A stretch of 64,000 nt of DNA from Bradyrhizobium cenepequi (GCF_020329485.1 NZ_JAGKJI010000001.1:434001-498000); one strand, 5' to 3'. Shown: positions 35,995 through 46,002, counted from the stretch's first letter. A program made the numbers and translations. The notes: generated by a model from the sequence alone, not told the origin.

Positions 35995-37380
35995 TCAGCC
36001 CGCGACTTGCTTGATGCGGGCGATCAGTTCGTCGACCGCCTTGTCCACCGGCACCTTCTCGCTGACGACGCGGTTCATGGCCTTGGCCCAGACATTCTCG
36101 TTGTTCAGGATCGTGAACTTGTAGTTCTTGGTGAAGTCGAACGGCGTGGTGCCGCCGGTAAACTGGGTGTAGACCGCCTTGCGATGCCGGTCCGCCTGCC
36201 AGAACGGGCTCTTCTGGCCAGCGACCGTGACCGGGAACCAGCGGCCGAGCGCGCCCTCGACATAGGGTCCGAGGTTCTCCTCCTGCAGCAGGAATTTGAC
36301 GAACTCCTTGCCCTCGGCCTTGTTCTTGGCAGCGGTGAAGATCACGCCGGTCTTGACGTCGGAACGATATTTGATCGGCGTGCCATCCGGCTTGTTCGGG
36401 AAGGACGACGTGATGATGGTTTCCTCATAGGCCTTCTTGCCGGCGGCGCGCTGCTCCGGGGTCAAAGCCTGGTTGTTGGAATCCTCGAACCATTTGGCCG
36501 CGATCGAGATCGTGAAGTTGTGGGTCATCACGGTGGTCTTGTTGTGGAAGGCGACGTTGTTGTCCGGGTCCTTCCAGGTCGTCGAGGATGGCGGCGTGCA
36601 ACCCTTGATGTAAGTGTCGGTGTAATCTTTCAGCGCGTGGATCAGCCCGTCGCGCACCTTGGGAGCGTCGACCAGGAGCTTGCCGTCGTCGTCGACGAGC
36701 TTGACGTCATAGGCGTCCATGAAGGTGTAGAACGACTGGAACGAGTCGGTCGATTCCACGCCCATCGGCTGGCCGACACCGTAGATGCGATTGCCGGTCG
36801 CCTTGCGGATCGCCGGCTGCACCTTGTCGCACCAGAACGACCAGTAATCCGCCCATTTGGTCGGGATATCGCTCGGCTTGAAGCCGGCCTGCTGCAGCAT
36901 GTCGCCCCAGATCTGCACATGCATGCTCTGCTGCTTCAGCGGGAAGCCGTAATAGCCCTTCTTCTTGGTCTGGTCGTTGTAGAGGTAAGCGGTCTCCAAC
37001 GTATTCGGGGCGAAGGCCGATTTCATCGGCAGCAGGATGTCCGAGAGATCCTCGAGCTTGCCTTCGAACGCCCATTTGCCGCCGGCCTGCACGTCATACG
37101 TATCGGAATAGGCGACGTCGGGCACGGTGCCGGAATCGAGCGCGGCCACCGTCTTCGGGATCATGTCCTGGATTGCGTATTGCGACAGCTCGACCTTGAT
37201 GCCGGTCTTGGCTTCGAACTTCTTGATCGCCTCGAGGAGCGCGTCGTCCTCGGATTTGTAGAAGCCCTTGCCCCACCAGACCGTGATCTTCTTCTCCTGC
37301 GCCATTGCCGGCGCGGTCGCGTGGATCAGCCCGACGGCAGCGACCGCGAAAGAAAACGCAGCAATCACCTTGAACTTCAC
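35995..37380 (-). CDS. Extracellular solute-binding protein, family 1
   Basis: A 461-residue protein starting at GTG 37380 with GGGAGA five bases upstream. A Sec signal (AFSFAVAAVGLIHATAPAMA, cut before QEKK) precedes a family 1 binding protein (VWWGKGFYKSEDDALLEAIK). The C-terminal region is rich in aromatics typical of sugar pockets. It supplies substrate to the two permeases downstream. The ligand is unknown but is probably a sugar or polyol. Confidence 0.88.
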   Translation of the reverse strand: MKFKVIAAFSFAVAAVGLIHATAPAMAQEKKITVWWGKGFYKSEDDALLEAIKKFEAKTGIKVELSQYAIQDMIPKTVAALDSGTVPDVAYSDTYDVQAGGKWAFEGKLEDLSDILLPMKSAFAPNTLETAYLYNDQTKKKGYYGFPLKQQSMHVQIWGDMLQQAGFKPSDIPTKWADYWSFWCDKVQPAIRKATGNRIYGVGQPMGVESTDSFQSFYTFMDAYDVKLVDDDGKLLVDAPKVRDGLIHALKDYTDTYIKGCTPPSSTTWKDPDNNVAFHNKTTVMTHNFTISIAAKWFEDSNNQALTPEQRAAGKKAYEETIITSSFPNKPDGTPIKYRSDVKTGVIFTAAKNKAEGKEFVKFLLQEENLGPYVEGALGRWFPVTVAGQKSPFWQADRHRKAVYTQFTGGTTPFDFTKNYKFTILNNENVWAKAMNRVVSEKVPVDKAVDELIARIKQVAG

Positions 37381-37530
37381 GTTCTTCTCCCTGTCTTGAT
37401 GCCGGCTTTTTTTAACCGGTTGGATAAAAGACTAGCGCATGGCTGCGGCCTGATCCAGATGGCGCATCGGAATCTTGGCGCTTCGCCGGTCGTGCGGTTC
37501 GCCTTTGAACCACGACGAAAGTCTGATGGT

Positions 37531-39504
37531 TCAATTCGGCTTGGCGTTCTCGGACGCCGTCGGCGCGCTCGGCGCGCTCGGCGCCGATGCCGCGGCATCG
37601 GCGGGCTGCTGCTGCCGCGCGCCGCCGGTGAAGCGCTCGATCACCGAGCGCACGGTGTCGCGAGTCTTGCGGTCCTTCACTGCATCGAGCAACTGCGATG
37701 ACGCCGGCGAGCGGCGGATCAGACTTTCCGGATCCGGGAACACCAACGGATCATCCCACGGACCCTGCACCACGAACGGCAGGTCAAAGCCGTTGCTGCG
37801 GCTCGGCGCCGAATTCAAGCTGGCAACGCCCTTCAGATCGTATTCACGCGACGGCACCGAGGCGGTGCCGGTCAGCGTGATCTTGGCGGCAGGTCCTTCG
37901 AGGCGGATATTCTCGGCGGTGGCGACGCCGTCATTGAACCGCACGGCAATCGTCAGATTGTCGTACGGCGTCGAGCCCGAGCGGAAATTGCCGCCGCCGG
38001 ACAGAGGCCGCCGCTCCAACCGCTTCAGGAGCTGCTCGACATTGAAGCCCGCGATCGCACCATCATGACCGCTCAGCGTCGCGGTGCCGTCGAGCGATTG
38101 CGCGAGCCCGAACGGGCTGGAGCCGGAGGCCGTCAGCGAGAGGTTGAGATTGCCGCGGCCGGTGAGCTTGTTGATGCCGAACAATTCGCCGGCACAGGCC
38201 TGCAGATCGACATCGGTGAACGCGAGCTGCGCCTTCACATCCGCGACGGCATCCGAGCGCGCGATCCCGAGCGAGCCTTTGGCGATGCCGCCATACATCT
38301 GCGCTTCGGCGACCGACAGTGCCAGCGCGCCGTTGCGCAAATTGGCGCCAAGCGCGGTGCGCCCGAGCCTCGTCGAGCCGACCGTCACGCGCGCTGCCGA
38401 CAGACGCATGTCGAGGTCGGTGGTGGAGAGCGCATTCAGATCGAACAACTGCCGGTTCCAGTCGCGCTGGCCGCTGGCCAGCAGGCGGAAGGTCGAGACG
38501 TAAGGCGTGAAATCGAGATTGCCTGCGGCGAGCGTCGCCTGCATCGTCTGTCTGCCATTGTTGGCGAAAGTCATCACGCCCTCGGCGACATTGCCGTCGA
38601 GCTCGACATTGACATTGGTGAACGCTACCGAGCCGCCGACGAGATTGGTGCGCGCCTTCAGCGTGAAGCGGCCGAACCCGCCGCCCGCAGGTGGCGCCTG
38701 TCCCATCCAGCGCAGCGCGTTGCGTAAGGATACGCTGTCGATGGTGGCGGTGCCCTCCATCATCAGGCTGGTCCGGTTGGCGACGGTGCCGTCGAAGGCG
38801 AGCTTGAGCGGCGCGCTGGCAAGCCGCGCCTTCAGCCCCGAGCGGTCGCCCGACAACAGCGCGACGAAGTCGCTGGCGCTGATCGAGCCGTCGACGCGTT
38901 CGCCGCGCCAGTCGAACTGCCCGGTTGCGGCAAAGGAACGCGAGATCGACGGCCAGGCCAGCGACAGGTCGATGTCGCCGAGCTTCTCCCTGACATGGTT
39001 GGTCTCATCCTCGTAATTGAGGACGCCGTCCTGGATGCGGATCTCCGAGAATGACATCTGGTTCTCGGCGCCGGGCTTCATCGTGCGCGCGATCGTGTCG
39101 ATGAACGGTGTCCAGTTGCTGTCGCCCTTGACGTCCCTCATGACATGGATATGCGGCCGCAGCATCATGACGTCGGCGATCTCGAACCGCCGGAGCAACA
39201 GCGGCAGCAGGCGGAGATTGGCGGTGAGCACGTCCACCTGCAGCGCGGGGTCGATGGTACCGCCGCCCTTCAGCCCGACGTCATGGAACGAGACATAGCT
39301 GCCGGGGAACACCGATACGTCGATATGACCGTTGACGACCAGGTCGAGCCCGGTAACGGCCCGGATCTGCGCCTCCACGGCCCGCTGCAGGGCATCACGG
39401 TTGAGAAACCAGGATTGCCCGATCAGGCCAAGCAGCGCGAGGCCGAAAAACGCCGCAATCGGCATCCCCAGGCGCTTCATTCCTTGGGCCATCGTCAGTG
39501 ACAT
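37531..39504 (-). CDS. AsmA-family protein
   Basis: From ATG 39504, 657 residues. One N-terminal membrane anchor (GMPIAAFFGLALLGLIGQSW) is followed by the AsmA N-terminal segment ALQRAVEAQIRAVTGLDLVV. A long beta-rich region ends in an AsmA_2-like part (FNVEQLLKRLERRPLSGGGN). AsmA-like proteins are bridge-type lipid transfer or outer-membrane biogenesis factors. The tail is Ala/Pro/Ser low complexity. Nearby ATGs at 39492 and 39480 are alternative starts. Confidence 0.85.
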   Translation of the reverse strand: MSLTMAQGMKRLGMPIAAFFGLALLGLIGQSWFLNRDALQRAVEAQIRAVTGLDLVVNGHIDVSVFPGSYVSFHDVGLKGGGTIDPALQVDVLTANLRLLPLLLRRFEIADVMMLRPHIHVMRDVKGDSNWTPFIDTIARTMKPGAENQMSFSEIRIQDGVLNYEDETNHVREKLGDIDLSLAWPSISRSFAATGQFDWRGERVDGSISASDFVALLSGDRSGLKARLASAPLKLAFDGTVANRTSLMMEGTATIDSVSLRNALRWMGQAPPAGGGFGRFTLKARTNLVGGSVAFTNVNVELDGNVAEGVMTFANNGRQTMQATLAAGNLDFTPYVSTFRLLASGQRDWNRQLFDLNALSTTDLDMRLSAARVTVGSTRLGRTALGANLRNGALALSVAEAQMYGGIAKGSLGIARSDAVADVKAQLAFTDVDLQACAGELFGINKLTGRGNLNLSLTASGSSPFGLAQSLDGTATLSGHDGAIAGFNVEQLLKRLERRPLSGGGNFRSGSTPYDNLTIAVRFNDGVATAENIRLEGPAAKITLTGTASVPSREYDLKGVASLNSAPSRSNGFDLPFVVQGPWDDPLVFPDPESLIRRSPASSQLLDAVKDRKTRDTVRSVIERFTGGARQQQPADAAASAPSAPSAPTASENAKPN

Positions 39505-39733
39505 ATCCAGGTCGGGTTGAGGTGATCGGGTCGTCGATAAAACTGGGCAGCGCACCGGGCGCCCCTGCCAACCCACGCAACCTGAAGGGTTTTCTTGACG
39601 CTTTCAAGGCCGTGATCGAGGTTGTAGGCAGTTGAGTGGGCCAAAGGGGCGTCATTGACGGGTTGCGAAGATTTCGCCTAATAATCCCAACCAATTCCGG
39701 CCGCCGCGCCTTTTCTGCATCAGGTCCTCTTTC

Positions 39734-40470
39734 ATGAACAAGGTCTATCCCGACGCCAAATCGGCACTCGACGGCATCCTTAAGGACGGCATGATGATCA
39801 TGTCGGGCGGCTTCGGCCTCTGCGGCATCGCCGACACCCTCTCCGATGCGATCAGGGATTCCGGGGTCAAGAACCTGACGGTGGTCTCCAACAATGCCGG
39901 CGTCGACGGTATTGGGCTGAGCCGGCTCCTGGAGACGCGGCAGATCAAGAAGATGATCTCGTCCTATGTCGGCGAGAACAAGCTGTTCGCCCAGCAGTAC
40001 CTCGCCGGCGAGCTCGAGCTCGAATTCAATCCGCAGGGCACGCTCGCCGAGCGCATCCGCGCCGGTGGCGCCGGGATCCCGGCCTTCTACACCAAGACCG
40101 GCGTCGGCACGCTGATCGCCGAGGGCAAGGAAGTGAAGGAGTTCGACGGCGAGAAATACATCATGGAGCGCGGCCTGTTCGCCGACCTCGCCATCATCCA
40201 CGCCTGGAAGGGTGATACCGCCGGGAACCTGGTCTATCGCAAGACCGCGCGCAACTTTAACCCGATGATGGCGACGGCCGCGAAGATCACGGTCGTCGAG
40301 GTCGAGCATCTGGTTCCGGCCGGCGAGATCGATCCCGATCACATCCACACGCCCGGCATTTTCGTGAAGCGCATCGTCGAGGTCGGCACCGCCAGGAAGC
40401 GCATCGAATTCCGAACTACCCGCCCGCGCCCGGCAAGCGCGTCCGCGGCCGCAACGGGAGTAGAAATCTG

Positions 40471-40471
<1 letters not shown>
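39734..40471 (+). CDS. scoA: Succinyl-CoA:3-ketoacid CoA-transferase subunit A
   Basis: A 245-residue alpha subunit. [20 protein letters not shown] holds the CoA-transferase family I glycine-rich signature (GGFGxCG), and [20 protein letters not shown] is typical of SCOT. Together with scoB it moves CoA from succinyl-CoA to acetoacetate, feeding ketone-body or PHB-derived acetoacetate into metabolism. This fits with the phasins nearby. The stop and the scoB start overlap by one base. Confidence 0.94.
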
Positions 40472-41121
<650 letters not shown>

Positions 41122-41180
41122 TGATGCCATAGGATGGGCAAGGGCGCACAGCGCCGTGCCCACCGTCCAGTGCGTAGTGC

Positions 41181-41267
41181 GTAGGATGGGTAGAGCGAAG
41201 CGAAACCCATCGGCTTCGTTAGCCAACCACGCGAATGATGGGTTTCGCTTCGCTCTACCCATCCTAC
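41181..41267. repeat. Palindromic intergenic repeat, family B copy 2
   Basis: Two 31-base arms (41181-41211 and 41237-41267) are perfectly complementary around a 25-base spacer; the arm starts GTAGGATGGGTAGAGCGAAG. A partial related unit precedes it at about 41130-41165. It shares the GAGCGAAGCG core with 112-183. The whole 41122-41488 gap is made of this repeat and the family A copy. Confidence 0.88.
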
Positions 41268-41348
41268 GATTCCGATTCAGCGGAATGTTTTTCGCGCGAG
41301 CACTGGACGACCCAAATCACCTTGGAATCGCTGGCGAATTTTTCTCCT

Positions 41349-41455
41349 CCGTCATTCCGGGGCGATGCGAAGCATCGAGCCCGGAATCCATCCAACCGCA
41401 GAGCATGCGGCGAAATGGATTCCGGGTTCGCGCTGCGCGCGCCCCGGAATGACGG
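41349..41455. repeat. Palindromic intergenic repeat, family A copy 3
   Basis: Begins CCGTCATTCCGGGGCGATGC and ends CCCCGGAATGACGG, with inner GGATTCCGGGTTCGCG. It is the third copy of the element at 2765-2847 and 25595-25698 and lies between convergent scoB and the iron permease gene. Confidence 0.85.
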
Positions 41456-41488
41456 AGGGGACAGAACGCAGCCTGCAATGTCCTGCGC

Positions 41489-43135
41489 CTACGCCGGACC
41501 GTTTGGCACGTCGGAGAACCTTGTCAGCCATGCCACCGGGCCGATGCTGGCGGCGATGATGAGGAGGGCTGCGAGCGCGCCTTCCTCGAAACTGCCGCGG
41601 CTGGCGAACTGGTAGATCGAGGTCGAGAGAGTCTCGACATTCAAAGGCCGCAGCAACAGCGTTGCGGGGAGCTCCTTCAGGCAGTCGACGAAGACGATGA
41701 TGGCGGCGCCGAACAGTGCAGGCTTCAGGAGCGGCAGATGGATCCAGCGCAGGATCGTCGCCTGACCGGCGCCGACGGCGCGGGCGCTCTCGTCATAGTC
41801 GCGCGGGATCTGTTCGAAGCCGGCTTTGATCAGCCCAGTCGGCACCGCCAGGAAGCGGATCGCGTAGGCCATCACCACGGCTGACCCCGAGCCCATCAGG
41901 ATCAATCCTGGCAGCGATCGACCGGTCCATGCCGCAAGCGTGTTCAGCCCGTTGTCGACGGCGAGAACCGGCGCGAGCAGGCCAAGTGCGATCACGAGGC
42001 CGGGCAGCGCGTAGCCCGCCTGCGAGATGTTCATCGCAACGTGCTGCAACGGACTTGGCCGCCAGCGATGGGCGATGATGGTCGAAAAGCCGAGCAGCAG
42101 CGCCAGCAGCGTCGCAAGGCTCGCAAAGGCGACCGAGTGGAACGCGTGGCGCCAGAGCGACGCATCGAAATTGGCGAGCAGTCCGCGCTTGACGCTTTGG
42201 TGCAGGAGATAGAGCAGCGGCACGACGAAGCCGATCAGCACCGGCAGCAGGCATGCCGCCAGCACCGACCAGGCCTTTGCCCCCACCAGCGGCGTTCGCG
42301 GCACCAGCCGCGGGCTCTCGGCGGCAAGTTCGGCATTGGCGTTGCGGCGGCCGTAGCGCTCCATGGCGACCAGACCGGCGACGATGGCGAGCATCAGGCA
42401 GGCGAGCTGTGAAGCACCGGCGAGGCTGCCGCGGTTGAGCCAGGTCGTGAAGATCGAGACGGTCAGCGTGCGAACGCCGAGATATTCACTGGCACCGATA
42501 TCGTTCAATGTCTCGAGCGACACCAGCGCCACGCCGACCGCAAGCGCCGGCCGCGCCATCGGCAGCGAGACGTGCCAGAACACGGTCCATTTGCCGGCGC
42601 CCAGCGTTTTCGCGGCCTCGGCGAATTCGGCGGTTTGAAACTGGAACATCGCCCGCGCCGACAGGTAGACGTAGGGGTAGAGCACCAATCCGATCACGAC
42701 AATCGCGCCGGGCAGGGAGCGAAGATTGGGCAGCCAGCCGACGACGTCACGGAGCGGCAGCCAGATCGCGAGCGTGCGATGGACGAGACCGAGCGGCTCG
42801 AACAGATCGGCATAGACGTAAGCTGCGAGATAGGTCGGGACCGCCAGCGGCAGCGGCATCAGCCACAGCAGCATGCCGCGGCCGCGGAAATCATAGCGCG
42901 ACATCAGCCAAGCCGTGCCGGCGCCGAGCAGCAGCGTCAGCGCGCCGACACCGGCGAGCAGGAGCGCGGTGTCGAGCACCGCCGCCGGCAGCACGTAGTT
43001 GATCAGGTCGTGCCACACTTCCGGTGCTGGCTGCATGGCAATCGACACGATCGAGATGACGGGAGCCGCGACAAGCGCAGCCGTCGCGATCGCGATCGCC
43101 GCGGCAATTCGCCCGGCATAAGTGCGGCGCTTCAT
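41489..43135 (-). CDS. Ferric-iron ABC transporter permease, FbpB/SfuB-like
   Basis: From ATG 43135, 548 residues. It is a double-length permease with about 12 membrane helices, and its two halves each have an EAA loop (FAEAAKTLGAGKWTVFWHVS and YDESARAVGAGQATILRWIH). This fused form is typical of Fe3+ importers. The open frame continues upstream through an intergenic repeat, which is not coding. No ATPase gene follows; downstream lies the 41122-41488 repeat region. Confidence 0.87.
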   Translation of the reverse strand: MKRRTYAGRIAAAIAIATAALVAAPVISIVSIAMQPAPEVWHDLINYVLPAAVLDTALLLAGVGALTLLLGAGTAWLMSRYDFRGRGMLLWLMPLPLAVPTYLAAYVYADLFEPLGLVHRTLAIWLPLRDVVGWLPNLRSLPGAIVVIGLVLYPYVYLSARAMFQFQTAEFAEAAKTLGAGKWTVFWHVSLPMARPALAVGVALVSLETLNDIGASEYLGVRTLTVSIFTTWLNRGSLAGASQLACLMLAIVAGLVAMERYGRRNANAELAAESPRLVPRTPLVGAKAWSVLAACLLPVLIGFVVPLLYLLHQSVKRGLLANFDASLWRHAFHSVAFASLATLLALLLGFSTIIAHRWRPSPLQHVAMNISQAGYALPGLVIALGLLAPVLAVDNGLNTLAAWTGRSLPGLILMGSGSAVVMAYAIRFLAVPTGLIKAGFEQIPRDYDESARAVGAGQATILRWIHLPLLKPALFGAAIIVFVDCLKELPATLLLRPLNVETLSTSIYQFASRGSFEEGALAALLIIAASIGPVAWLTRFSDVPNGPA

Positions 43136-43175
43136 GCCTGGTCGGGACGATTGATCTGACTGGCTGTCCACCTTC

Positions 43176-43293
43176 ACCTCTCCCGCTTGCGGGAGAGGTC
43201 GGCGCGCAGCGCCGGGTGAGAGTTCTCTCCACATGAAGAGTCTTGCCGTGGAGAGAGCCCTCACCCCAGCCTTCTCCCGCAAGCGGGAGAAGG
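43176..43293. repeat. Hairpin cluster, family D copy 2
   Basis: ACCTCTCCCGC-tt-GCGGGAGAGGT (43176-43199) and CCTTCTCCCGC-aa-GCGGGAGAAGG (43270-43293) flank a GGCGCGCAGCGCC hairpin. The layout resembles 3321-3454. It occupies the gap between the iron binding-protein and permease genes, where it could lower expression of the distal gene. Confidence 0.78.
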
Positions 43294-43388
43294 AGAATCG
43301 GTACCTCACGTTCGCCAACCTCGCGGCGGAGCGGCCCATAGAGTCACCTCTCCCGTTTGCAGGCGGGGGAGGAGACGACGCGGAGAGT

Positions 43389-44417
43389 TCAGTTGTCAAA
43401 GCCGACCTTGTCCACCAGCGTCGCTGCCGTCTTGCGGCTCGCGGCGATCTTCGCGATCGGCAGACTATCGGCATTCAGCGTGCCGTAGCCCGCGATGGTG
43501 GGATTGACGGCGACGCCGGCGCGAACCGGATATTCGTAGTTCTGATCGGCGTACATCTGCTGCGCCTTTTCCCCGGCCAGCCACTCGATCAGCTTCACGG
43601 CATTGGCCTTGTTGGGCGCGTGCTTGGCCAGGAGTACGCCGGAAAGATTGACGTGGGTGCCGCCGCTCTCGAAGGTCGGCAGGATGACGCGCGTCGCCTC
43701 TGCCCACGGCTTTTTGTCGGGATCATTGTTCATCATCAGCGCCCAGTAATAGGTGTTGCCGATGCCGATGTCGCATTTGCCCGCGGCGACGTCGCGCGCA
43801 GCTTCGCGGTCGCCGCCCGACGGCTTCTGCGCGAGATTGGCCTTGACGCCACGCAGCCATTCCTCGGCTTTGGCTTCGCCGTACTTGGCCGTGTAGGCCG
43901 CGAACAGCGCGTTATTGTAGATATGCTGGCCGGAGCGGATGCAGATCTTGCCTTTCCACTTGGGGTCGGCGAGCTCCTCATAGGTGATCTTGTCCTGCTT
44001 GACGCGGTCCTTGGAGGCATAGATCACGCGTGCGCGCATGGAAATGCCGGCCCAATGCCCGTCAGGATCGCGATATTGCGCCGGGACGATCTTCTCGATC
44101 AGCTCCGACTTGATAGGCTGGGTCACGCCGGCCTGCACGGCTTCGTCGATGCGGCCGATATCAACCGTCAAGAGTACGTCGGCCGGGCTGTTGGCGCCCT
44201 CCGCCTTGATACGTTGCTCCAACCCTGAACTTGCCGAGACGACATTGACCTTGATGCCGGTGTCCTTGGTGAAGGCATCGAACAGCGGCTGGATCAGCTT
44301 GGTCTCGCGATAGGTGTAAACGTTGACTTCGCCATTGTCGGCCGAGGCGTTCGAGACGACGGGCAAGGTCAGGCACAGCACCGCCACTGACGTGGCGAGG
44401 ACGCGAAAATTGATCAT
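43389..44417 (-). CDS. Ferric-iron-binding periplasmic protein, FbpA/AfuA-like
   Basis: From ATG 44417 (GGAGC seven bases upstream), 342 residues. A Sec signal ends SNASA and is followed by a type II binding protein, VNVYTYRETKLIQPLFDAF. The Fe3+ ligand tyrosines typical of the family are in GIGNTYYWALMM. It delivers iron to the permease encoded next. Two Irr-box-like sequences lie 89-129 bases upstream of the start codon. Confidence 0.88.
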   Translation of the reverse strand: MINFRVLATSVAVLCLTLPVVSNASADNGEVNVYTYRETKLIQPLFDAFTKDTGIKVNVVSASSGLEQRIKAEGANSPADVLLTVDIGRIDEAVQAGVTQPIKSELIEKIVPAQYRDPDGHWAGISMRARVIYASKDRVKQDKITYEELADPKWKGKICIRSGQHIYNNALFAAYTAKYGEAKAEEWLRGVKANLAQKPSGGDREAARDVAAGKCDIGIGNTYYWALMMNNDPDKKPWAEATRVILPTFESGGTHVNLSGVLLAKHAPNKANAVKLIEWLAGEKAQQMYADQNYEYPVRAGVAVNPTIAGYGTLNADSLPIAKIAASRKTAATLVDKVGFDN

Positions 44418-44505
44418 GAGGCTGCTCCGGCAGGCGATTGAGTGCCGGACGGAGTAGCGCAGGGGATACAGCAGAGTCCGCGACGCGATGTCGCGAACAG
44501 TGCGA

Positions 44506-44546
44506 TTTAGAGTGATTCCAGTATCGTAGTTTAGAGTAATTCCAAG
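44506..44546 (-). promoter_or_regulatory. Two direct Irr-box (ICE)-like sites upstream of the iron-binding-protein gene
   Basis: TTTAGAGTGATTCCA (44506-44520) and TTTAGAGTAATTCCA (44530-44544) repeat with a 24-base period, 89-127 bases upstream of the FbpA-like start. Both resemble the Bradyrhizobium iron control element, remembered as about TTTAGAA-N3-TTCTAAA; the second matches at roughly 14 of 17 positions. Control by Irr is inferred. Confidence 0.55.
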
Positions 44547-44681
44547 ATTCGAGCCTTCGGCAAAAGCATCAGCGGGCATGTTTGCAAGTCCGATCTGCTG
44601 CGGCCGACAGTCAACCGCAATCAGGAGCGGCGCGTCTTCGATTGCGCCAACATGTGGCGCCTCGCGATTTCACGTCATTCA

Positions 44682-45626
44682 TCAACGTGCGAGATCAAAA
44701 TTCACGGCGGCCGTATTGCCGCCGCTGATGATGACGGCGACGCGCTCACCTGGCTCGGGCCGGTAGGCCCCTGACAGGATCGCCGAGAAAGCTGCAGCGC
44801 CTCCCGGCTCAGCGACGATGCGCAGGGCGCTCCACAACGTCGCCTGCGCGGCGGCAATGGCCTCGTCGGCGACCAGTACGGTCTGGCGCACATGCCGGCG
44901 AACGATCGGAAAGACGTGCTCGCCGACGCGCCGCGGAGCCAGCGAATCCGCTGCGAGCCCACCGGCCTCAGCATCGACGGGATGTCCGGCCTCCAAAGCC
45001 CTGGTGAGCGTCGGCGATGCAAACGGCTCCACGCCGATGACCGTGACGCGGCCGGCATACCAGGCGGCGATGCCGGCGATGAGCCCGCCGCCGCCAACCG
45101 AGACCAGAACGGTGTCGATGTGCGGCGCTTGTTGATCGAGCTCGAGCGCGAGCGTGCCCTGGCCCAGGATGGTTTCTTGCTGATCGAACGCAGGCACCTG
45201 CATCGCTCCGCTTTGCTGTGCCCAGACTTCGCTGGCGGTGAGCGCATCCGCGTAACGATCGCCTTCGATCACGAGCTCGGCGCCATAGTCGCGGATGCGC
45301 TGGATCTTGGCCGGCGACGAGACGCTGGGGATGAAGATCTTCGCGGGCTTGCCCAGCTTCATGGCGGCGTAGGCGACCGCGGCGCCATGATTCCCGCCCG
45401 ATGCCGCAACGACGCCGGCCGCGGGCACCTCGCGCGAAAGCAGATTGCAGAAGGCGCCGCGCGCTTTGAACGAGCCGGAGTGCTGAAGAAGCTCGAGCTT
45501 GAGCGCAAGGCGATGGGCGAAAAGGCCGAACTCGCTTCCATCGACCTCTATCACCGGCGTTCGCCGGATGTGGGGCCGGATGAGCTTTTCGCATCGTTCG
45601 ATCAGTGGCGGGCTTGCACTACCCAT
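44682..45626 (-). CDS. PLP-dependent threonine/serine dehydratase-like protein
   Basis: A 314-residue fold-type II PLP enzyme. The PLP lysine is in SGSFKARGA, the phosphate loop is SVGGGGLIAG, and ASGGNHGAAVAYAA is the substrate loop. The length without a regulatory domain resembles catabolic dehydratases or serine racemase-like proteins. The ATG at 45626 with GGGAGG upstream is preferred to the 12-codon longer frame. It is divergent from an ArsR-type regulator that probably controls it. Confidence 0.88.
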   Translation of the reverse strand: MGSASPPLIERCEKLIRPHIRRTPVIEVDGSEFGLFAHRLALKLELLQHSGSFKARGAFCNLLSREVPAAGVVAASGGNHGAAVAYAAMKLGKPAKIFIPSVSSPAKIQRIRDYGAELVIEGDRYADALTASEVWAQQSGAMQVPAFDQQETILGQGTLALELDQQAPHIDTVLVSVGGGGLIAGIAAWYAGRVTVIGVEPFASPTLTRALEAGHPVDAEAGGLAADSLAPRRVGEHVFPIVRRHVRQTVLVADEAIAAAQATLWSALRIVAEPGGAAAFSAILSGAYRPEPGERVAVIISGGNTAAVNFDLAR

Positions 45627-45652
45627 TTGCAACCTCCCGGCGGGTTGACAGG

Positions 45653-45672
45653 AATTAGTCACTTAGCTAATT
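45653..45672. promoter_or_regulatory. Inverted repeat in the dehydratase/ArsR divergent promoter
   Basis: AATTAG-N8-CTAATT (45653-45672) lies between the two divergent starts, ending six bases before the regulator ATG. It is AT-rich in a GC-rich genome and of the size of ArsR-family operators. Binding by the adjacent regulator is inferred. Confidence 0.5.
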
Positions 45673-45678
45673 AGCAAT

Positions 45679-45996
45679 ATGGCTTATTCTGGTGAGGACG
45701 TCGAGTCGGCAATTCGCGCGCTGGCCAGCGATCGGCGGCGCTTGATCCTGGAATGGCTGAAGCGGCCGAGAGCGCATTTCCCCGCGCAGGTCGACGGCGA
45801 TCTCGTCAAGGACGGGGTCTGTGGCGTACTGATCGCCGAGAAGCTCGGGGTGAGCCAACCCACCGTGAGCGAGCATCTGAAGATATTGTCGCAAGCGGGC
45901 CTCGTGAGCGCCAAGCGCATCAAGCAGTGGACGTTCTACAGGCGCGACGAAGCCCGCATCGCCAAGCTGAAAGCAGCGATTCTCGAGAAGATATAG
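45679..45996 (+). CDS. ArsR-family winged-helix regulator
   Basis: A 105-residue protein: SAIRALASDRRRLILEWLKR, recognition helix region LGVSQPTVSEHLKILSQAGL and wing VSAKRIKQWTFYRRDE, the standard ArsR layout. No CxC metal motif is seen; a Cys lies in KDGVCGVLIAEKL. No Shine-Dalgarno precedes the ATG, so translation may be leaderless. It is divergent from the dehydratase gene, a likely regulatory target. Confidence 0.87.
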   Translation: MAYSGEDVESAIRALASDRRRLILEWLKRPRAHFPAQVDGDLVKDGVCGVLIAEKLGVSQPTVSEHLKILSQAGLVSAKRIKQWTFYRRDEARIAKLKAAILEKI

Positions 45997-46002
45997 CCTT
46001 GC

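Noticed and set aside
43136-43474. Upstream extension of the iron permease frame
   Set aside because: It runs through a palindromic repeat cluster and into the binding-protein gene; the family N-terminus begins at 43135.
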